DNA from: Dromiciops gliroides
Taxonomy: Eukaryota; Chordata; Mammalia; Microbiotheria; Microbiotheriidae
Direction: 5' to 3'
NCBI RefSeq assembly: GCF_019393635.1
Contig: NC_057863.1
Location: forward strand, 622,909,791-622,973,790
Length of the DNA stretch: 64,000 nucleotides
Shown: piece by piece, positions 37,601 through 45,630 of the stretch
Numbering within the stretch: position 1 is the first letter of the stretch
Layout: each line of letters starts with the position of its first letter
Notes under the pieces: generated by a model
What the model saw: only the letters and a program-made list of their open reading frames with translations
What the model was told of the DNA's origin: nothing
Database searches by the model: none
Made by a program: the position numbers and the translations under genes

Positions 37601-40600
37601 GAAAACTTGGAGAGCATTTCCTGGGAGGACGTCTGGTTCAGTCCAATCTCCAATACCCTCTAAAATACTATGGGATGAGAAGCAATGTTGAGAATAATAG
37701 CTCTGAGGCCCTGTGAGATCTTCGAAGAAAGACACAGTAATAGTCAGCAGACTCGACTTCCTAAGCTGGAAAAATGGACTATGCATTTTTTAAAAAGATT
37801 TACTTTATTTTTAATTTTTCTCGATTACACCTAAAGATATTTTTGAGTTCCAAATTTTTCTCCCACCTTCCCTTCCCTCCCATCTCCGGAGGCCAGCAAG
37901 CAATTTGATAGAGGTTATACATTACAATGATGCTAAACATATTTCCACATTAATCAGAAAAAAGAAGGGGGGGGGAGCAAGAAAGAATAAACAAGAACAA
38001 TAACAAAAAAGCAACAACAAAAGTGAAAATAGTCTGCTTCATGGATTATGCAATTTAGAAATGTTTTCAACAAAAGCCAAATAAAAAATTCTGTTTGATT
38101 CTTAATGGGAAAATACAGAAAAACAAAACAAAACCTAAAACCCAGTACTCTCAGGTAACTGAATTAACTGGGTTTAACAGAAAGCTAGATACTTGAGAGC
38201 TAAGACAGGAAACAATGAGAGATACTAAAAATACACAAATGGATACATAAATGGACACACAGCCCACATAAAGAACTTGATAGTTATGTGCAAATATCCG
38301 TGCTGTGACTGGGACAAGTCATGCTCAGACACTCTGGGAAGAGGGAGGCCCAGGTAAACCTGCCTCTCCTGAGTTGCCAGTGAGGGGATGAGATGCAGGG
38401 GAGGAGAGGCAGGGCTAAGCAAAGCTGCATCAGAGAACAGCAAGAGCCAGAAGGAAAGGTGTGGTCCATTCCTGGGTCCCACTCAAGCTTTCCAGCTCAG
38501 AAAGCAAGCTGTACAGATGGTGTCTTTGAAAAGGAACCACTGGCACAGAGGGCAAGGTCCTAACAAACCAGGAGATGGGCAAATGGGCCAAAGTGAAAGG
38601 TGACCCACTGTGGTGTGTCCAGACCCTATGAGACAGGGTGAAATTCCCAAGAGAAGCCAGAGACAAAGATCAGTACAAAAGACCCAAAGCAAAAGGTGTT
38701 GGACTTTATTACTGCCTAAGTCAACACAGATTCTTTTTATTTGCTCTTCACTTTTAATTGGAGGATACAACTTTAAAAATCTTATGATTTAATGGGTGTT
38801 TCTATAATGATGTTTCATCTCAGGGGAAGTTCCCACAGAGAAACAGATTTGTGAGAAACCAGGAAATGATTAGATTTTTCTAGGGCTGCAAAGTTCTCTG
38901 GGGTTCCCCTTTTCTTCTTCCTCAGTCAATGAAATTTCCTGTCTGTTATATGGGATACAATGAATAGATGCCCAACAATTTGGGGGCAAGTGTAACTGAC
39001 TGTGAGAGATGACCCTCAGTGACATGGGAGGAGCAGGGAGTCTTGCCACAATCAGGCTAAGACTCCAGTAATGGGGACGACTCAACTTGCTCCTCTATCT
39101 GTGGTGATTTGGAGTGGTGAGAGAAGAGGTAAGGTCAGTGTTGACAGAGGTGACCCAGACCAGGAACAGAAGTGGGGACTGCTTCAAGGTCCCTAGTCCT
39201 TGGAGCTGGTGAGCTGGGGTTGGGGAGAGAGAACTCCCTCCATACTTGCCCTGCCTATCCTTGTGCATATCCCATGGTACAGAGGTCTGTCTGAGTGCTA
39301 TCCAATAGGATCACCTAGTTAAAATCAACTTGTGACCCCTAGAGATTGTTTATGCTGTACAGAAACCACCATAAATGTGGGCTAGTGAATCTCAAGTGTG
39401 CCCTTCCTCTAGCAAGGGACCTCCTCCTGCTCCTCCCTGACTCCCCATTATACTCACCACAGCCACTGCCCCAATCCTGGGCCCCCTTTTCTTTGCTCTC
39501 TATAGCAAGGGTGTCATGGTCTCTTTTTGTGCAGCCCAGAGGCAGCTGCAGAAAGGCTGTGACATTTTCAAGCACAATAAAAGCAGGTAGTGGGTCAGGC
39601 TATTATTTGCTGACCCCTGCATGTTCTCTCACTTGGTCATCTCGAGAATTCCTATGGATTGAACTATCATCTCTAGGCAGATATATGGATTCGCCTCAGT
39701 CTCCGCCTCTGTCCTTCAGTCCTACGTCACCAATTACCTTGGTGTCGCTAGATATCTCAAACTGGATGCCTGGGGGTGGTGGCTTAGTTGCTTTTCAGTC
39801 ATGGCCAACCTTTCATTACCACATTTGGGGTCTTCTTGGCAAAGATCCTGGAGGGGTTCGCCATTTCCTTCTCCAGCTCATTTGATAGATGAGGAAACTG
39901 AGGCAAAGAGGGCAGAAGTGACTTGCCCAGGGTCACACAGCTAGTAACTGTCTGAGGCCAGGTTTGAACTGAAGCCTGACTTGAGGCCTGGCACTCTATT
40001 CGCTGGGCTACCCCCGGATGTCTGGGGAGGATGGCAGAATCATTGTGTCCAAAACACTTCCTCCACCCCCACCCCCCCAATCTCCCTTCTTGCTAGTGAA
40101 GGCACCACCATCCTCTCAGCCAAAACTTCCTTGTGACTCCACACTCTGAACCAGCTGCCAAGCCTTGTTTTTCTTTCTCAGATCTCTTCTCTTACACGCC
40201 CCTTCATTCCACTGGAACAGCTACTCTCCTGCTTCAGGGCCTCATCAGCTTTAAGCAAAGACAATTACAACAGCTTCCTCACTGGTCTCCCAGCTTGTCA
40301 CTGCCCACTCCTATCTGGCTCCCACTCTGCTGCCAAAGCACAACCAAGGCACTTGTGTCAAGCCCAGTGATACAAAATGAGGCCAAGGGCAGTCCCTGCC
40401 CCCAAGGAGCTTACAGCCTAATGGGGAAGATGACACGCAAATATACACAAAGCAAGCTGTATAGAGAATGCATGGGAAGTAATGAGCAGGGGCAGGCACT
40501 AGAATTAAGGGGGCTTGGGGAAGGCCTCTTGGAGAAGCTAGGACTTCAAGGAAGCACAAGTTTGCCAAGTCACCATTCCCACAATTCTCCCCACCTCCTC

Positions 40601-43600
40601 TGCTCAATAAATCCCAGAGGCTCTCCCTCGGACCTGCAGGATCAAGTAGAATCCTCTGTTTGGCTTCTTCACAACCCGGCCCCTTCCTATCTTTCCATTT
40701 TACTCCCCTCAATACTCTCCACTCCAGTCATACAGGCCTGTGCACAACACACAACTATCTTTCTCCCATCTCTCTGCCTCTGCCCCTGGTCTCCATGCCC
40801 AGAATGGCCTTCCAGCCAACCTCTGACTCTTTAGAATCCCCAGCTTCCTTTAAGATTCAACTCAGAGGGGCAGCTAGGTGGCACAGTAGATTGAGCACCG
40901 GCCCTGGAGTCAGGAGTACCTGAGTTCAAATCCAGCCTCAGACACTTAACACTTACTAGCTGTGTGATCCTGGCAAGTCACTTAACCCCAATTGCCTCAC
41001 TAAAAAAAAAAAAAAAGATTCAACTCAGGTACTGCCTCCTCCAGGGGGTGGTTTCTAGGTTGGCATCACCTTCAAGGGGAATTCCTATCTCCTTGGTATT
41101 TATCCTGCGTGTTCTGATTGATATATGCTCTCTCTTCCCTTAGAATGCAAGCTCTTGGAGGGCAGACCCTTAGGGCAGTGCCTGGCACATGGTAAATGTT
41201 TAATAAATGACTGATCGTCGAATGACTTTTATATATCAATATTTCGAGGCTGCTGTATATGTGGTTAGTACCATTACTTCCTCTACCAAAGCCAATGAGA
41301 ACCCTTCTACAGTGTAGGAGATTTCAGAGTTGCCATGGCCAAAACATAATCATCTTGCAGCTTCCCCGGTGTGGAAACCACTCCACATTTAGCTAGACCA
41401 ATCCATGGATAACAGAAATATTCCTGGCCCTGCCTAAGGCTGTTCTGGCTTGATGGGACTTGCAAGAGTCTCTGCCCCACTGGCACAGCCTGCAAGAACC
41501 ACAGAGTCACCTCCATGCTACCCAGAGGCTCCTCTTCACCCTGAGCCAATAACAATATCCGGCACAACTCACATTTATAAAGCACCTCAACAGGTGCTAA
41601 CTGCTTCCCTCCCAACAACCCTGCAAGATGGGTCCTGCGAGAACATATTTCTCAATCACACAACTTAAGAAATTACAAGAGAAGTAATTTACTCTAGGTC
41701 CTCTAACTTGCAACAAGTGCCAGGATCTGAACCCAGCCCTCACTGACTCTAAAGTATTTCTAGCACAACTTACTTTGTGTCAATCATAACCGAGGAGACC
41801 AACAATGCTTTACTTACCAACAATCACTTTAGAACCTCACCTCATAGTCTTTTCGGGGAAGGATCTCGTCATCTTCCTCCTGTGTTTCTCCAAGGATAGT
41901 CTATAAAAAACATCCCCAGGAGAGAAAGAAAATTTTAAGCAGAATGAAGGTGGAAATAGACATGAGTTCTTTGGAGATCTGTGCTCTTTAAGGTGTCTGG
42001 GCCATCACCAGGTAGGAATATCCCTGTTCAAAGAGGAAAACTGACAGATGCCACTCAGAAAGATGAAAAAACAAAGGAGCCGAGCTGATTACTACTTACC
42101 TGTGTGCAGGCTCTCTTCCCCCATCTCCCCAGAATATAAATTCCTCAAGGGCAGAGGCCATTTCATTTTTTTTTCTCTTTATGTCAATTAAACCCAATTG
42201 GAATGCAGGGATCCAGAATTCTGAGAAAGTCATGTTATGCATAGAAAACCCAAGTCATCCTATCCTGGGCAACAGATAAAAAAGACACTGCCAGGGGCAG
42301 CTAGGTGGCACAGTGTATAAAGCACCAGCCCTGGATTCAGGAAGACCTGAGTTCAAATCCAGCCTCGGACACTTGACACTTACTAGCTGTGTGACCCTGG
42401 GCAAGTCCCTTAACCCTCATTGCCCTGAAAAAAAAAAAAAGACAATGCCAGATTCCAAGTTGGCAATGAGATTTAAACTGACTCAACCTGAGATAAGAAG
42501 GAACTCACACTCCCTGAAAGGGGGGGTAACTTTAACCTCCATTCCCTTGTATTCCAACATAAATGCAATATTATAAACCACATACTTATTAAGAGCAGAA
42601 CACTGGGTTTAGACTTGAAAGAGAAACAAAGTTCTGATAAAACTGCCCACAAGGAATTTACAGTTTAATGGCAACTATGTGATACAATATAGCATGCTAG
42701 ATACAATGGATTGCTATAAAATGTAGTGCTCTGCAGAGTGTGGAGGAAGCTTAATTTAGAGACAGAGATACTGGGCTTTCTGGGTACCATGACTCTGGTC
42801 AAGACACCTGAGTCCCGGGTTCTTTAGGAGCCCTGAGGTTCCTTCCAGTACTAAATTCTAGAAGTACAAGGGGAAGAGTCATCATAGATGGAAGAGGAGG
42901 TATTTGAGCTGGATTTTAAAGGCAGGCAAGAATTCAACAAATAAAAAGAAAAAAAAAAGGATCCCAGAACACTGAGCAAATACAAGAGGTTAGTATACAG
43001 CATATAATTGGCGGGGGTGGGGTGGGGGGTGGGGGGGGACGGACTTCACCCTTGGTGTTGGGGATGAGATCAATGAGGCATAATGCCTCATTGGCTAGTC
43101 CCACCCCCTGGTTCTACAGATGGAGAAACTGAGGCACAGAAAGGGGAAGGGACTTCCCTCTAAGGAGCCGAGGGGCTCTCCAAGAGGCAGAGAAAAGGGG
43201 CTCACGAGTCTCTAGACAGGCATGAGGGGACCACCAGGCAGAGCAATGACATGACTGGACCCATGCATGCCTGGGCAGCTGGATCATCAGCGGCCAGAAA
43301 GTGCTCCGGACCGAGGCTTCAGAGAGGCCAAAAGCAGTGAATTTAGAGCCAAAGAATGTAAGCTCCCTGAGGGCGGGGGCCGTGCCATTCTCTCCTCGTA
43401 TTGTCCACGCGGGACAGGGGCAAACACAGAACTGGGGGAGTCCCCGGGGATGGAGAAACTGAGGCCCGGAGGGGGGACATGACTAGGCCAAGGTCACCCG
43501 GGGAGGCCCCTCACAACTGCTTCAGAGGGAGGGGAGGTGGGAGGTGTAGGGATAGGGGTGCAGGCCTCGGGGGAGAGGGGAGGGGATGGGAAGGGGCTGC

Positions 43601-43837
43601 CCGGTCCTTGGCTACGCCCCCTCCCGCCGCCGCTCCTTACTCCTTAGCAACCGCCGGGCCCTTAGTAACGCCCCAGGCCCGGCCCCATCCCCTCCCCTCC
43701 TGGGCCCAGGCCGGCCCAGCCCGGCCCGGCTTTGCCACCCGGCCCCGTACCAGCTCCTCCGGGGTGCGGCTCTCGCGCTCTCCGCAGCAGCAGCACCAGC
43801 GGCAGCAGCAGCACAGGACGCCCCTGCACCCCGCCAT
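11120..43837 (-). CDS. CLCN6: Chloride/proton exchange transporter ClC-6
   Basis: A late-endosomal 2Cl-/H+ exchanger of the CLC family, expressed mainly in neurons in other mammals. Twenty-three coding exons (listed in the next entry) give 870 residues; human has 869. The start [14 protein letters not shown] is the usual Cys-rich ClC-6 N-terminus. Key residues seen at the human positions: GSGIPE at 156-161 with Ser157 (anion site), GKEGP with gating Glu200, and LFSLEE with proton Glu267. A glycosylated loop lies near residues 390-450 (Asn-x-Ser/Thr at GNDSF and NETY). CBS domain 1 is near residues 600-640 ([10 protein letters not shown]), and CBS domain 2 near 803-860 ([10 protein letters not shown] to [10 protein letters not shown]). 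The protein ends QHYQTI. The gene is head-to-head with MTHFR from a shared CpG promoter. Exon 14 has an LTR at its acceptor (see findings). No break is seen in the coding sequence. Confidence 0.97.
11490..11630 (+). repeat. Retrotransposon 3' tail (unassigned family)
   Basis: It contains 'gggaaggagggagggatagaa', 'tctggaactcaaaactta' and 'catgtaattggg', followed by an A/T-rich end. The same order recurs at 30978, 33690 and 62151, and in reverse at 33183, 37785 and 53192. It is probably the 3' end of a marsupial non-LTR element. Confidence 0.55.
12290..12845 (+). mobile_element. L2/CR1-clade LINE, 3' end
   Basis: Diverged text with the L2-type 3' sequence: 'caggcctttcctgacctgtc', and then the terminal block 'agcaaaatgcccaggctgc' before 'agaagcttaaacacttgctg'. 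It has no intact frame, lies in CLCN6 intron 22 and is old. Confidence 0.55.
17882..18044 (-). mobile_element. Young tRNA-derived SINE
   Basis: A reverse copy with a (TTTC)n plus T tail at the left and 'acctagctatcccc' at the right. The target repeat is taattatgcttt / taattaagcttt on the two sides. Confidence 0.9.
19282..19320. repeat. (TC)n microsatellite
   Basis: About twenty TC units without interruption, within the LTR. Confidence 0.97.
19538..19684 (+). mobile_element. Young tRNA-derived SINE (gatggcgcagtggtt subtype) in the LTR
   Basis: A full-length copy flanked by the perfect repeat aaaaactaatccc at 19523-19535 and 19685-19697. The subtype reads 'agatggcgcagtggttaaag' and 'cccccattgcc'. 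Confidence 0.94.
20241..20390 (+). mobile_element. Young tRNA-derived SINE (gatggcgcagtggtt subtype)
   Basis: A full-length copy with a pure A tail. The target repeat agaaatacca(gggg) begins at 20231 and at 20391, without mismatch. Confidence 0.94.
22850..23530 (+). mobile_element. L2/CR1-clade LINE fragment
   Basis: Fragments of the ORF2 3' region are visible: 'ggggtcatccttgattcctc' and 'ctcactccccatatcca' correspond to the conserved RT-distal part. The end has 'ttgagggcagggcctgg' and 'agtacagtgccgggcat', the usual L2 3' block. It is old, with frames broken. Confidence 0.7.
23690..25925 (+). mobile_element. L2/CR1-clade LINE with recognisable RT segment
   Basis: A plus-strand frame at about 24550-24725 reads [19 protein letters not shown] and then [19 protein letters not shown], the reverse transcriptase block just before the YADD site in L2 elements. 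Further on are 'ctcaacatgtccaaaacag' and the 'tgaccacgttacccccctcc' block. The 3' end is at 25840-25925 ('aaggcagggccccc', 'tagcacatagtaagtaataa'). A SINE pair interrupts it at 25417-25683. Several frame breaks are present. It lies in CLCN6 intron 11. Confidence 0.75.
25417..25683. mobile_element. Inverted SINE pair inserted in the L2
   Basis: A plus-strand SINE (25417-25558) is followed head to head by a shortened minus-strand one (25568-25644) and then a short piece 'cccccagttgcctcac' with an A-rich tail. The block is bracketed by agaatccctggctg (about 25402-25415) and aggatccctggctg (25684-25697), so the whole block behaves as one insertion. The ends of the inner part, 'gtgaggcaactgggg' and 'cccccagttgcctcac', are inverted repeats. 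Confidence 0.75.
28960..30410 (+). mobile_element. L2/CR1-clade LINE, old copy
   Basis: L2-like text including 'caccaaggatgcctgttcat' (the VPQG-type region), 'cacaacatccggctcctctg', and the 3' end 'gaatggaagctccttcccaa' to 'cttaataaatgattgtttgg'. It is strongly diverged, with no long frame. It lies in CLCN6 intron 8. Confidence 0.6.
30807..30963 (+). mobile_element. Young tRNA-derived SINE (gatggcg subtype)
   Basis: A full-length copy with a TAAAA-rich tail. The target repeat aaaatagtggcggg lies at 30793-30806 and 30964-30977, perfect. A third, near-identical copy lies at 31291-31304 (see findings). Confidence 0.93.
30978..31290 (+). repeat. Retrotransposon 3' tail (unassigned family)
   Basis: It runs from 'gaaccatggagtctgaatgc' through 'gcagactattttcgcttttg', 'tgctgtccgggggagg', 'ggaattcaaaaaaatatc' and 'acatgtaattgg' to a TAAAA-rich end. 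It is the longest and clearest copy of this family in the window. It ends at a copy of the same target repeat that flanks the adjacent SINE. Confidence 0.65.
31790..32185 (+). mobile_element. L2/CR1-clade LINE, 3' end
   Basis: Terminal L2 block: 'aagctcaagggcagggactt' to 'cagtaagtgcttaataaatg'. A second, similar end lies at 32340-32450 ('aagctccctaagggcagg', 'tgcctggcacacagtaggca'). Confidence 0.65.
33183..33560 (-). repeat. Retrotransposon 3' tail, interrupted by a SINE
   Basis: The minus-strand end of the unassigned tail family: 'atttttgagttccaaatttc' and further 'acaaaaaaaagcaacaac'. A SINE splits it at 33225-33368. Confidence 0.55.
33225..33368 (-). mobile_element. Young tRNA-derived SINE
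   Basis: A reverse copy ending at the right in 'acctagctgcccc'. The flanking repeat tattttaaagatt is at 33205-33217 and 33369-33381 (one difference at its end). Eight extra bases lie between the left copy and the T-run. Confidence 0.88.
33601..33674 (-). mobile_element. 5'-truncated tRNA-derived SINE
   Basis: Only the 3' half of the SINE is present (T-run, then to 'agctagtaaatgtcaagta'). Related flanks are ccagtcgtcattctt before and ccagtcattctt after, so this is a truncated insertion and not a decay product. Confidence 0.8.
33690..34035 (+). repeat. Retrotransposon 3' tail (unassigned family)
   Basis: Order: 'gatggaagcagactttttt', 'tttgcaacctggctaatatg', 'ttgcttgccttctcaatggg', 'atctgggactcaacattta', 'gtaattggaaagtatttag', then an A-run. 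The same layout occurs at 30978-31290. Confidence 0.6.
34039..34199 (+). mobile_element. Young tRNA-derived SINE
   Basis: A full-length copy with an unbroken A tail of about 24, which suggests recent insertion. It sits directly behind the A-run of the preceding element, so the target repeat cannot be separated from A-rich sequence. Confidence 0.9.
34590..34665. repeat. (GT)n / (GA)n microsatellite
   Basis: About 25 GT units to 34641, followed by GA units to about 34665. It lies in CLCN6 intron 4, just downstream of nothing coding. Confidence 0.97.
34890..35115 (+). mobile_element. L2/CR1-clade LINE, 3' end
   Basis: The block 'aagctctttgaaggtaagaa', 'tttttgtgtcgtcaacag', 'gtagtcagcactcaaatatc' and 'ggtgaatgatta' matches the order of an L2 3' end. 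Old. Confidence 0.55.
35204..35747 (+). mobile_element. Solo LTR of an endogenous retrovirus
   Basis: It starts TGTGAG and ends ATCACA, bracketed by the 4-bp repeat tggc (35200-35203 and 35748-35751). Inside are a CCAAT box (about 35435), a G/C-richer promoter part, and AATAAA at about 35648 followed by a short U5. Length 544 bp. The 4-bp duplication again suits a class I ERV. It shares the general layout and the last bases (ttttaaa..tcaca) with the LTR at 19138 but is otherwise a different family. It lies in CLCN6 intron 4, antisense to the gene, with no internal region left. Confidence 0.7.
36158..36182. repeat. (CA)n microsatellite
   Basis: Twelve CA units between CLCN6 coding exons 4 and 3, about 35 bp from the acceptor of exon 4. 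Confidence 0.95.
36617..36778 (-). mobile_element. Young tRNA-derived SINE (caattgcctcac-type subtype)
   Basis: A reverse copy whose tail side reads 'gtgaggcaactggggttaag', the mark of the third subtype. The perfect repeat gggagatttacttg lies at 36603-36616 and 36779-36792. Confidence 0.94.
36827..36981 (+). mobile_element. Young tRNA-derived SINE (caattgcctcac-type subtype)
   Basis: A full-length copy with 'ccctggagtcaggagtacc' and 'ccccaattgcctcac'. The perfect repeat aaagacatcaata is at 36814-36826 and 36982-36994. Confidence 0.94.
37085..37370 (+). repeat. Older marsupial SINE (MAR1-like)
   Basis: A 5' part like the tRNA-SINE ('ggcagttaggtggc', 'cctggcctcagactctta') continues into 'ctggagaaggaaatggcaaa', 'ccactccagcatctttgcca' and 'atgagtccacatgactaaac'. 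This order is typical of an older marsupial CORE-type SINE. The name MAR1 is from memory. Confidence 0.6.
37785..38045 (-). repeat. Retrotransposon 3' tail (unassigned family)
   Basis: The reverse of the family at 30978: 'tttgagttccaaatttttc', 'ccacattaatcagaaaaaag', 'acaataacaaaaaagcaac', 'aaaatagtctgcttcatgg'. It lies in CLCN6 intron 2. Confidence 0.6.
39780..40020 (-). repeat. Older marsupial SINE (MAR1-like)
   Basis: The reverse of the type at 37085: 'tcttcttggcaaagatcctg', 'ccatttccttctccagctc', 'gaggaaactgaggc', 'agggtcacacagctagtaac'. Diverged. Confidence 0.65.
40150..41215 (+). mobile_element. L2/CR1-clade LINE, 3' region, SINE inserted
   Basis: L2-type text runs from 'caacagcttcctcactggtc' to the 3' end 'gcaagctcttggagggcaga' and 'gtgcctggcacatggtaaat'. 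The part 40380-40550 looks like a separate old fragment. A 233-codon open frame at 40133-40834 follows this repeat and is not a gene. A young SINE splits it at 40866-41014. Confidence 0.6.
40866..41014 (+). mobile_element. Young tRNA-derived SINE (caattgcctcac-type subtype)
   Basis: A full-length copy with the perfect 14-bp repeat aagattcaactcag at 40852-40865 and 41015-41028. Confidence 0.95.
42295..42437 (+). mobile_element. Young tRNA-derived SINE in CLCN6 intron 1
   Basis: A full-length copy flanked by aaagacactgccag (42281-42294) and aaagacaatgccag (42438-42451), with one mismatch. Confidence 0.93.
43011..43039 (+). other. G-run cluster with quadruplex potential
   Basis: Five runs of four or more G are separated by single bases (pattern G5-T-G4-T-G6-T-G8). 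It lies in CLCN6 intron 1, about 0.7 kb from the coding start, so G-rich on the MTHFR-sense strand. Confidence 0.7.
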
Positions 43838-44300
43838 CTTCGGCCGCCACTGCCTCGGCTTCTGCCCCCTCGGGACACCCGGCGCCCCCTCCCCCCCAGT
43901 CCCGCCCGAGGCGCGCGCGAGCGAGCGCCTCACGTGACTGGACCGGCCTGCGTCACGTGGGCACGGCCCGGGCCCGGGAGGGGCCGCCGACCTCCGATCT
44001 GCCTCACGTGACTGAGGGCTCCCCGCCCTTATGGGCGCCGCCATATTAGCTACGGAGGGGAGGGACTGGGGCTGAGGAGGAGGGGGAAGGCAGAGGGCGG
44101 GGCTGCCGGGGCGAGGAGGCGGCGCGTGGGGCCTCCGGGCCCGGCCCCTTCTACTCCCAGCCCCCAGCCCCGGGAGAGCTCCCCCGCCTCCGGCACACTT
44201 TCCCATGGTAATGGCTGCAACTGCAGAGCGGGACTGGAGGCCGCCGGAGAGGTGAGCCTTCCCCCATCCCCCGGGAGGGAAGAGAAATGACGGAACGCTT
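43500..44300. promoter_or_regulatory. CpG-rich bidirectional promoter of CLCN6 and MTHFR
   Basis: The stretch is very G/C-rich with many CpG, and the two genes leave it in opposite directions (CLCN6 ATG at 43837, minus; MTHFR leader at about 44030-44251, plus). Three CACGTG boxes lie at 43931-43936, 43954-43959 and 44005-44010, two of them in the context tcacgtgac used by USF/MITF/TFEB-type factors. Two YY1-type motifs occur: ccgccatctt at 43831-43840, which overlaps the CLCN6 start codon on the other strand, and gccgccatatta at 44037-44048. No TATA box is seen. A shared promoter is also known for the human pair. Confidence 0.8.
44030..44251 (+). other. MTHFR: Candidate MTHFR non-coding first exon
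   Basis: It starts about where the plus-strand YY1 motif marks a likely start site, and ends at the strong donor gccggagag|gtgagc (44251/44252). It holds an ATG at 44205 whose frame stays open to the donor, so it may be an upstream start rather than the enzyme's own. The intron would run to an acceptor just before the coding exon (ctccagctgcag near 48405-48416). This is inference; no transcript was available. Confidence 0.5.
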
Positions 44301-44364
44301 GACCCCCTCTCCTGCCCGATCCTTCCCCTCTCCCCCTCTCCTATCCCCCCAGCCCCTACTCGGT

Positions 44365-44545
44365 GTCTGTCTCCCCACGATCTCCCAGCCTATCGTCCGT
44401 GCTTGTCTCCCCACGATCCCCCAGCCTATCGTCCGTGCTTGTCTCCCCACGATCCCCCAGCCTATAGCCCGTACTCGGCTCCCCACGATCTCCCAGCCTA
44501 TCCCCCGTGCTTGTCTCCCCACGATCCCCCAGCTTATTATCTCGT
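44365..44545 (+). repeat. 36-bp minisatellite, five copies
   Basis: The unit (gcttgtctccccacgatccc followed by cccagcctatcgtccgt) repeats at 44365, 44401, 44437, 44473 and 44509 with a few changes per copy. The unit length is divisible by three, so long repetitive open frames appear on both strands; these are artefacts. Confidence 0.93.
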
Positions 44546-45041
44546 GCTTGCCCCCCCCACCTGATGCTCGACTCTCCCACTCCTGTGCCTGTCCTCTCAT
44601 GCCTATCCCCCCCCCCCGATTCTTTCTGCCTATCCTCCCTTTTGTTCCCCCTACCATCCTCCCACACCTGTTGTTCTCCTTTCAACCCCTCACCCCCCCC
44701 CCCCCCATCCTTCCATGGCTCTGTCTCTCCTCCCCATCAGCTCCCTCCACATTGGACCCTCTCCTCATACCTAGACCCTTCACCTAGACCTGGGAGGTAG
44801 ATTCCGGCTGGGCCACCTTGACCTCTTGGTCCCATACTCTGCTTTTGGCTTCTCGGGTTCACCCATCATATGCCCTGCACTTGATCCTGGGGAGGGCTGT
44901 CACCCTTTTCTGGTTACTTCCCTCCGAAATTACCATCTGTCTGCTCCATATATAACTTGTATGTTGTCTCCCCTTTACACTGAGCTCTCCTAGAGAAGGG
45001 ATTGTTTTTATCTTTTTTTTTTTTTAAATCCTAGCATTGGG

Positions 45042-45181
45042 GCAGCTAGGTGGCGCAGTGGAGAGAGCACTGGCCCTGGAGTCGAGTACCTGAGTTCAAA
45101 TTCGACCTCAGACACTTAACACTTACTAGCTGTGTGACCCTGGGCAAGTCACTTAACCCCAATTGCCTCACTTAAAAAAAA
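45042..45181 (+). mobile_element. Young tRNA-derived SINE (caattgcctcac-type subtype)
   Basis: A full-length copy inserted in an L2 3' end, which resumes as 'tctagcacttagccctgtgc'. The target repeat aaatcctagca / aaatctagca is imperfect. Confidence 0.88.
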
Positions 45182-45249
45182 AATCTAGCACTTAGCCCTG
45201 TGCTTAGCACTTAATAGGTATTTAATAAATATTTGATTGGGACAAGAAT

Positions 45250-45630
45250 AAGCATTTATATAGCACCAACTATGGTCAGGCTCAAATATCTGATTCGTTC
45301 TTCACAATAACCATGTGAGATAGGTGGTGCTGTTATCCCTGTCTGACAGTTGAGGAAACTGAGGCAAACAGGTTAAGTGACTTGACCAGGGTCACACAAG
45401 CTAATAAATGTCTGAGGTCGTATTTGAACTCAAGTTTTAGGGCCTTCTTGTTCAGTTGTTTGAGCCCTGTCCAATCTGTTACCACATTTTGGAATTTTCT
45501 TGTTAAAGATACTGGAATGGTAATTTTACAGATAAGGAAAGTGTTTGAGGCTAGATTTGAACTCAGCTTTTCATGACTCCAGGCCCAGCATTCTATCTAC
45601 TCTCTCTGAGTCACCTGGTTGTCTTAAAAT
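45250..45630 (-). repeat. Two old MIR/MAR-type SINE fragments
   Basis: First 'gcatttatatagcaccaact' to 'agggtcacacaagctaataa' (MIR-type in reverse), then 'ttaccacattttggaatttt' to 'cagcattctatctactctc' (the MAR1-like type in reverse). Both are diverged. Confidence 0.6.

Larger units (their letters stand above)
11120..43837 (-). other. CLCN6: CLCN6 coding exon map
   Basis: Coding exons in transcript order, all with GT-AG borders and agreeing phases: 1 43751-43837; 2 41841-41900; 3 36231-36296; 4 36059-36124; 5 34391-34457; 6 32511-32617; 7 31454-31580; 8 30501-30568; 9 27943-28001; 10 26939-27071; 11 26082-26195; 12 22289-22455; 13 21578-21704; 14 19007-19133; 15 18695-18848; 16 18403-18562; 17 18212-18318; 18 16417-16603; 19 15767-15924; 20 15374-15530; 21 14098-14205; 22 13559-13684; 23 11120-11200. 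They total 2613 nt, that is 870 codons plus stop. The one-residue gain over human lies in exon 14 (VTSEDV where human has VTEDV). Introns without a listed repeat (for example those at 11201-12280, 13685-14097, 14206-15373 and 16604-17880) show nothing else I can name. Confidence 0.95.

Noticed and set aside
40133-40834. 233-codon plus-strand open frame, the longest in the window
   Set aside because: It follows an L2-type repeat and an old fragment, with Ser/Pro/Leu-rich low-complexity text. It shows no domain.
43401-44206. Long Arg/Ala/Pro-rich frames around the CpG island on both strands
   Set aside because: High G/C content removes stops by chance. The only supported coding part is CLCN6 exon 1 at 43751-43837.
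44151-44787. Repetitive 12-residue protein repeat on either strand
   Set aside because: It is produced by the 36-bp minisatellite, whose unit is a multiple of three.
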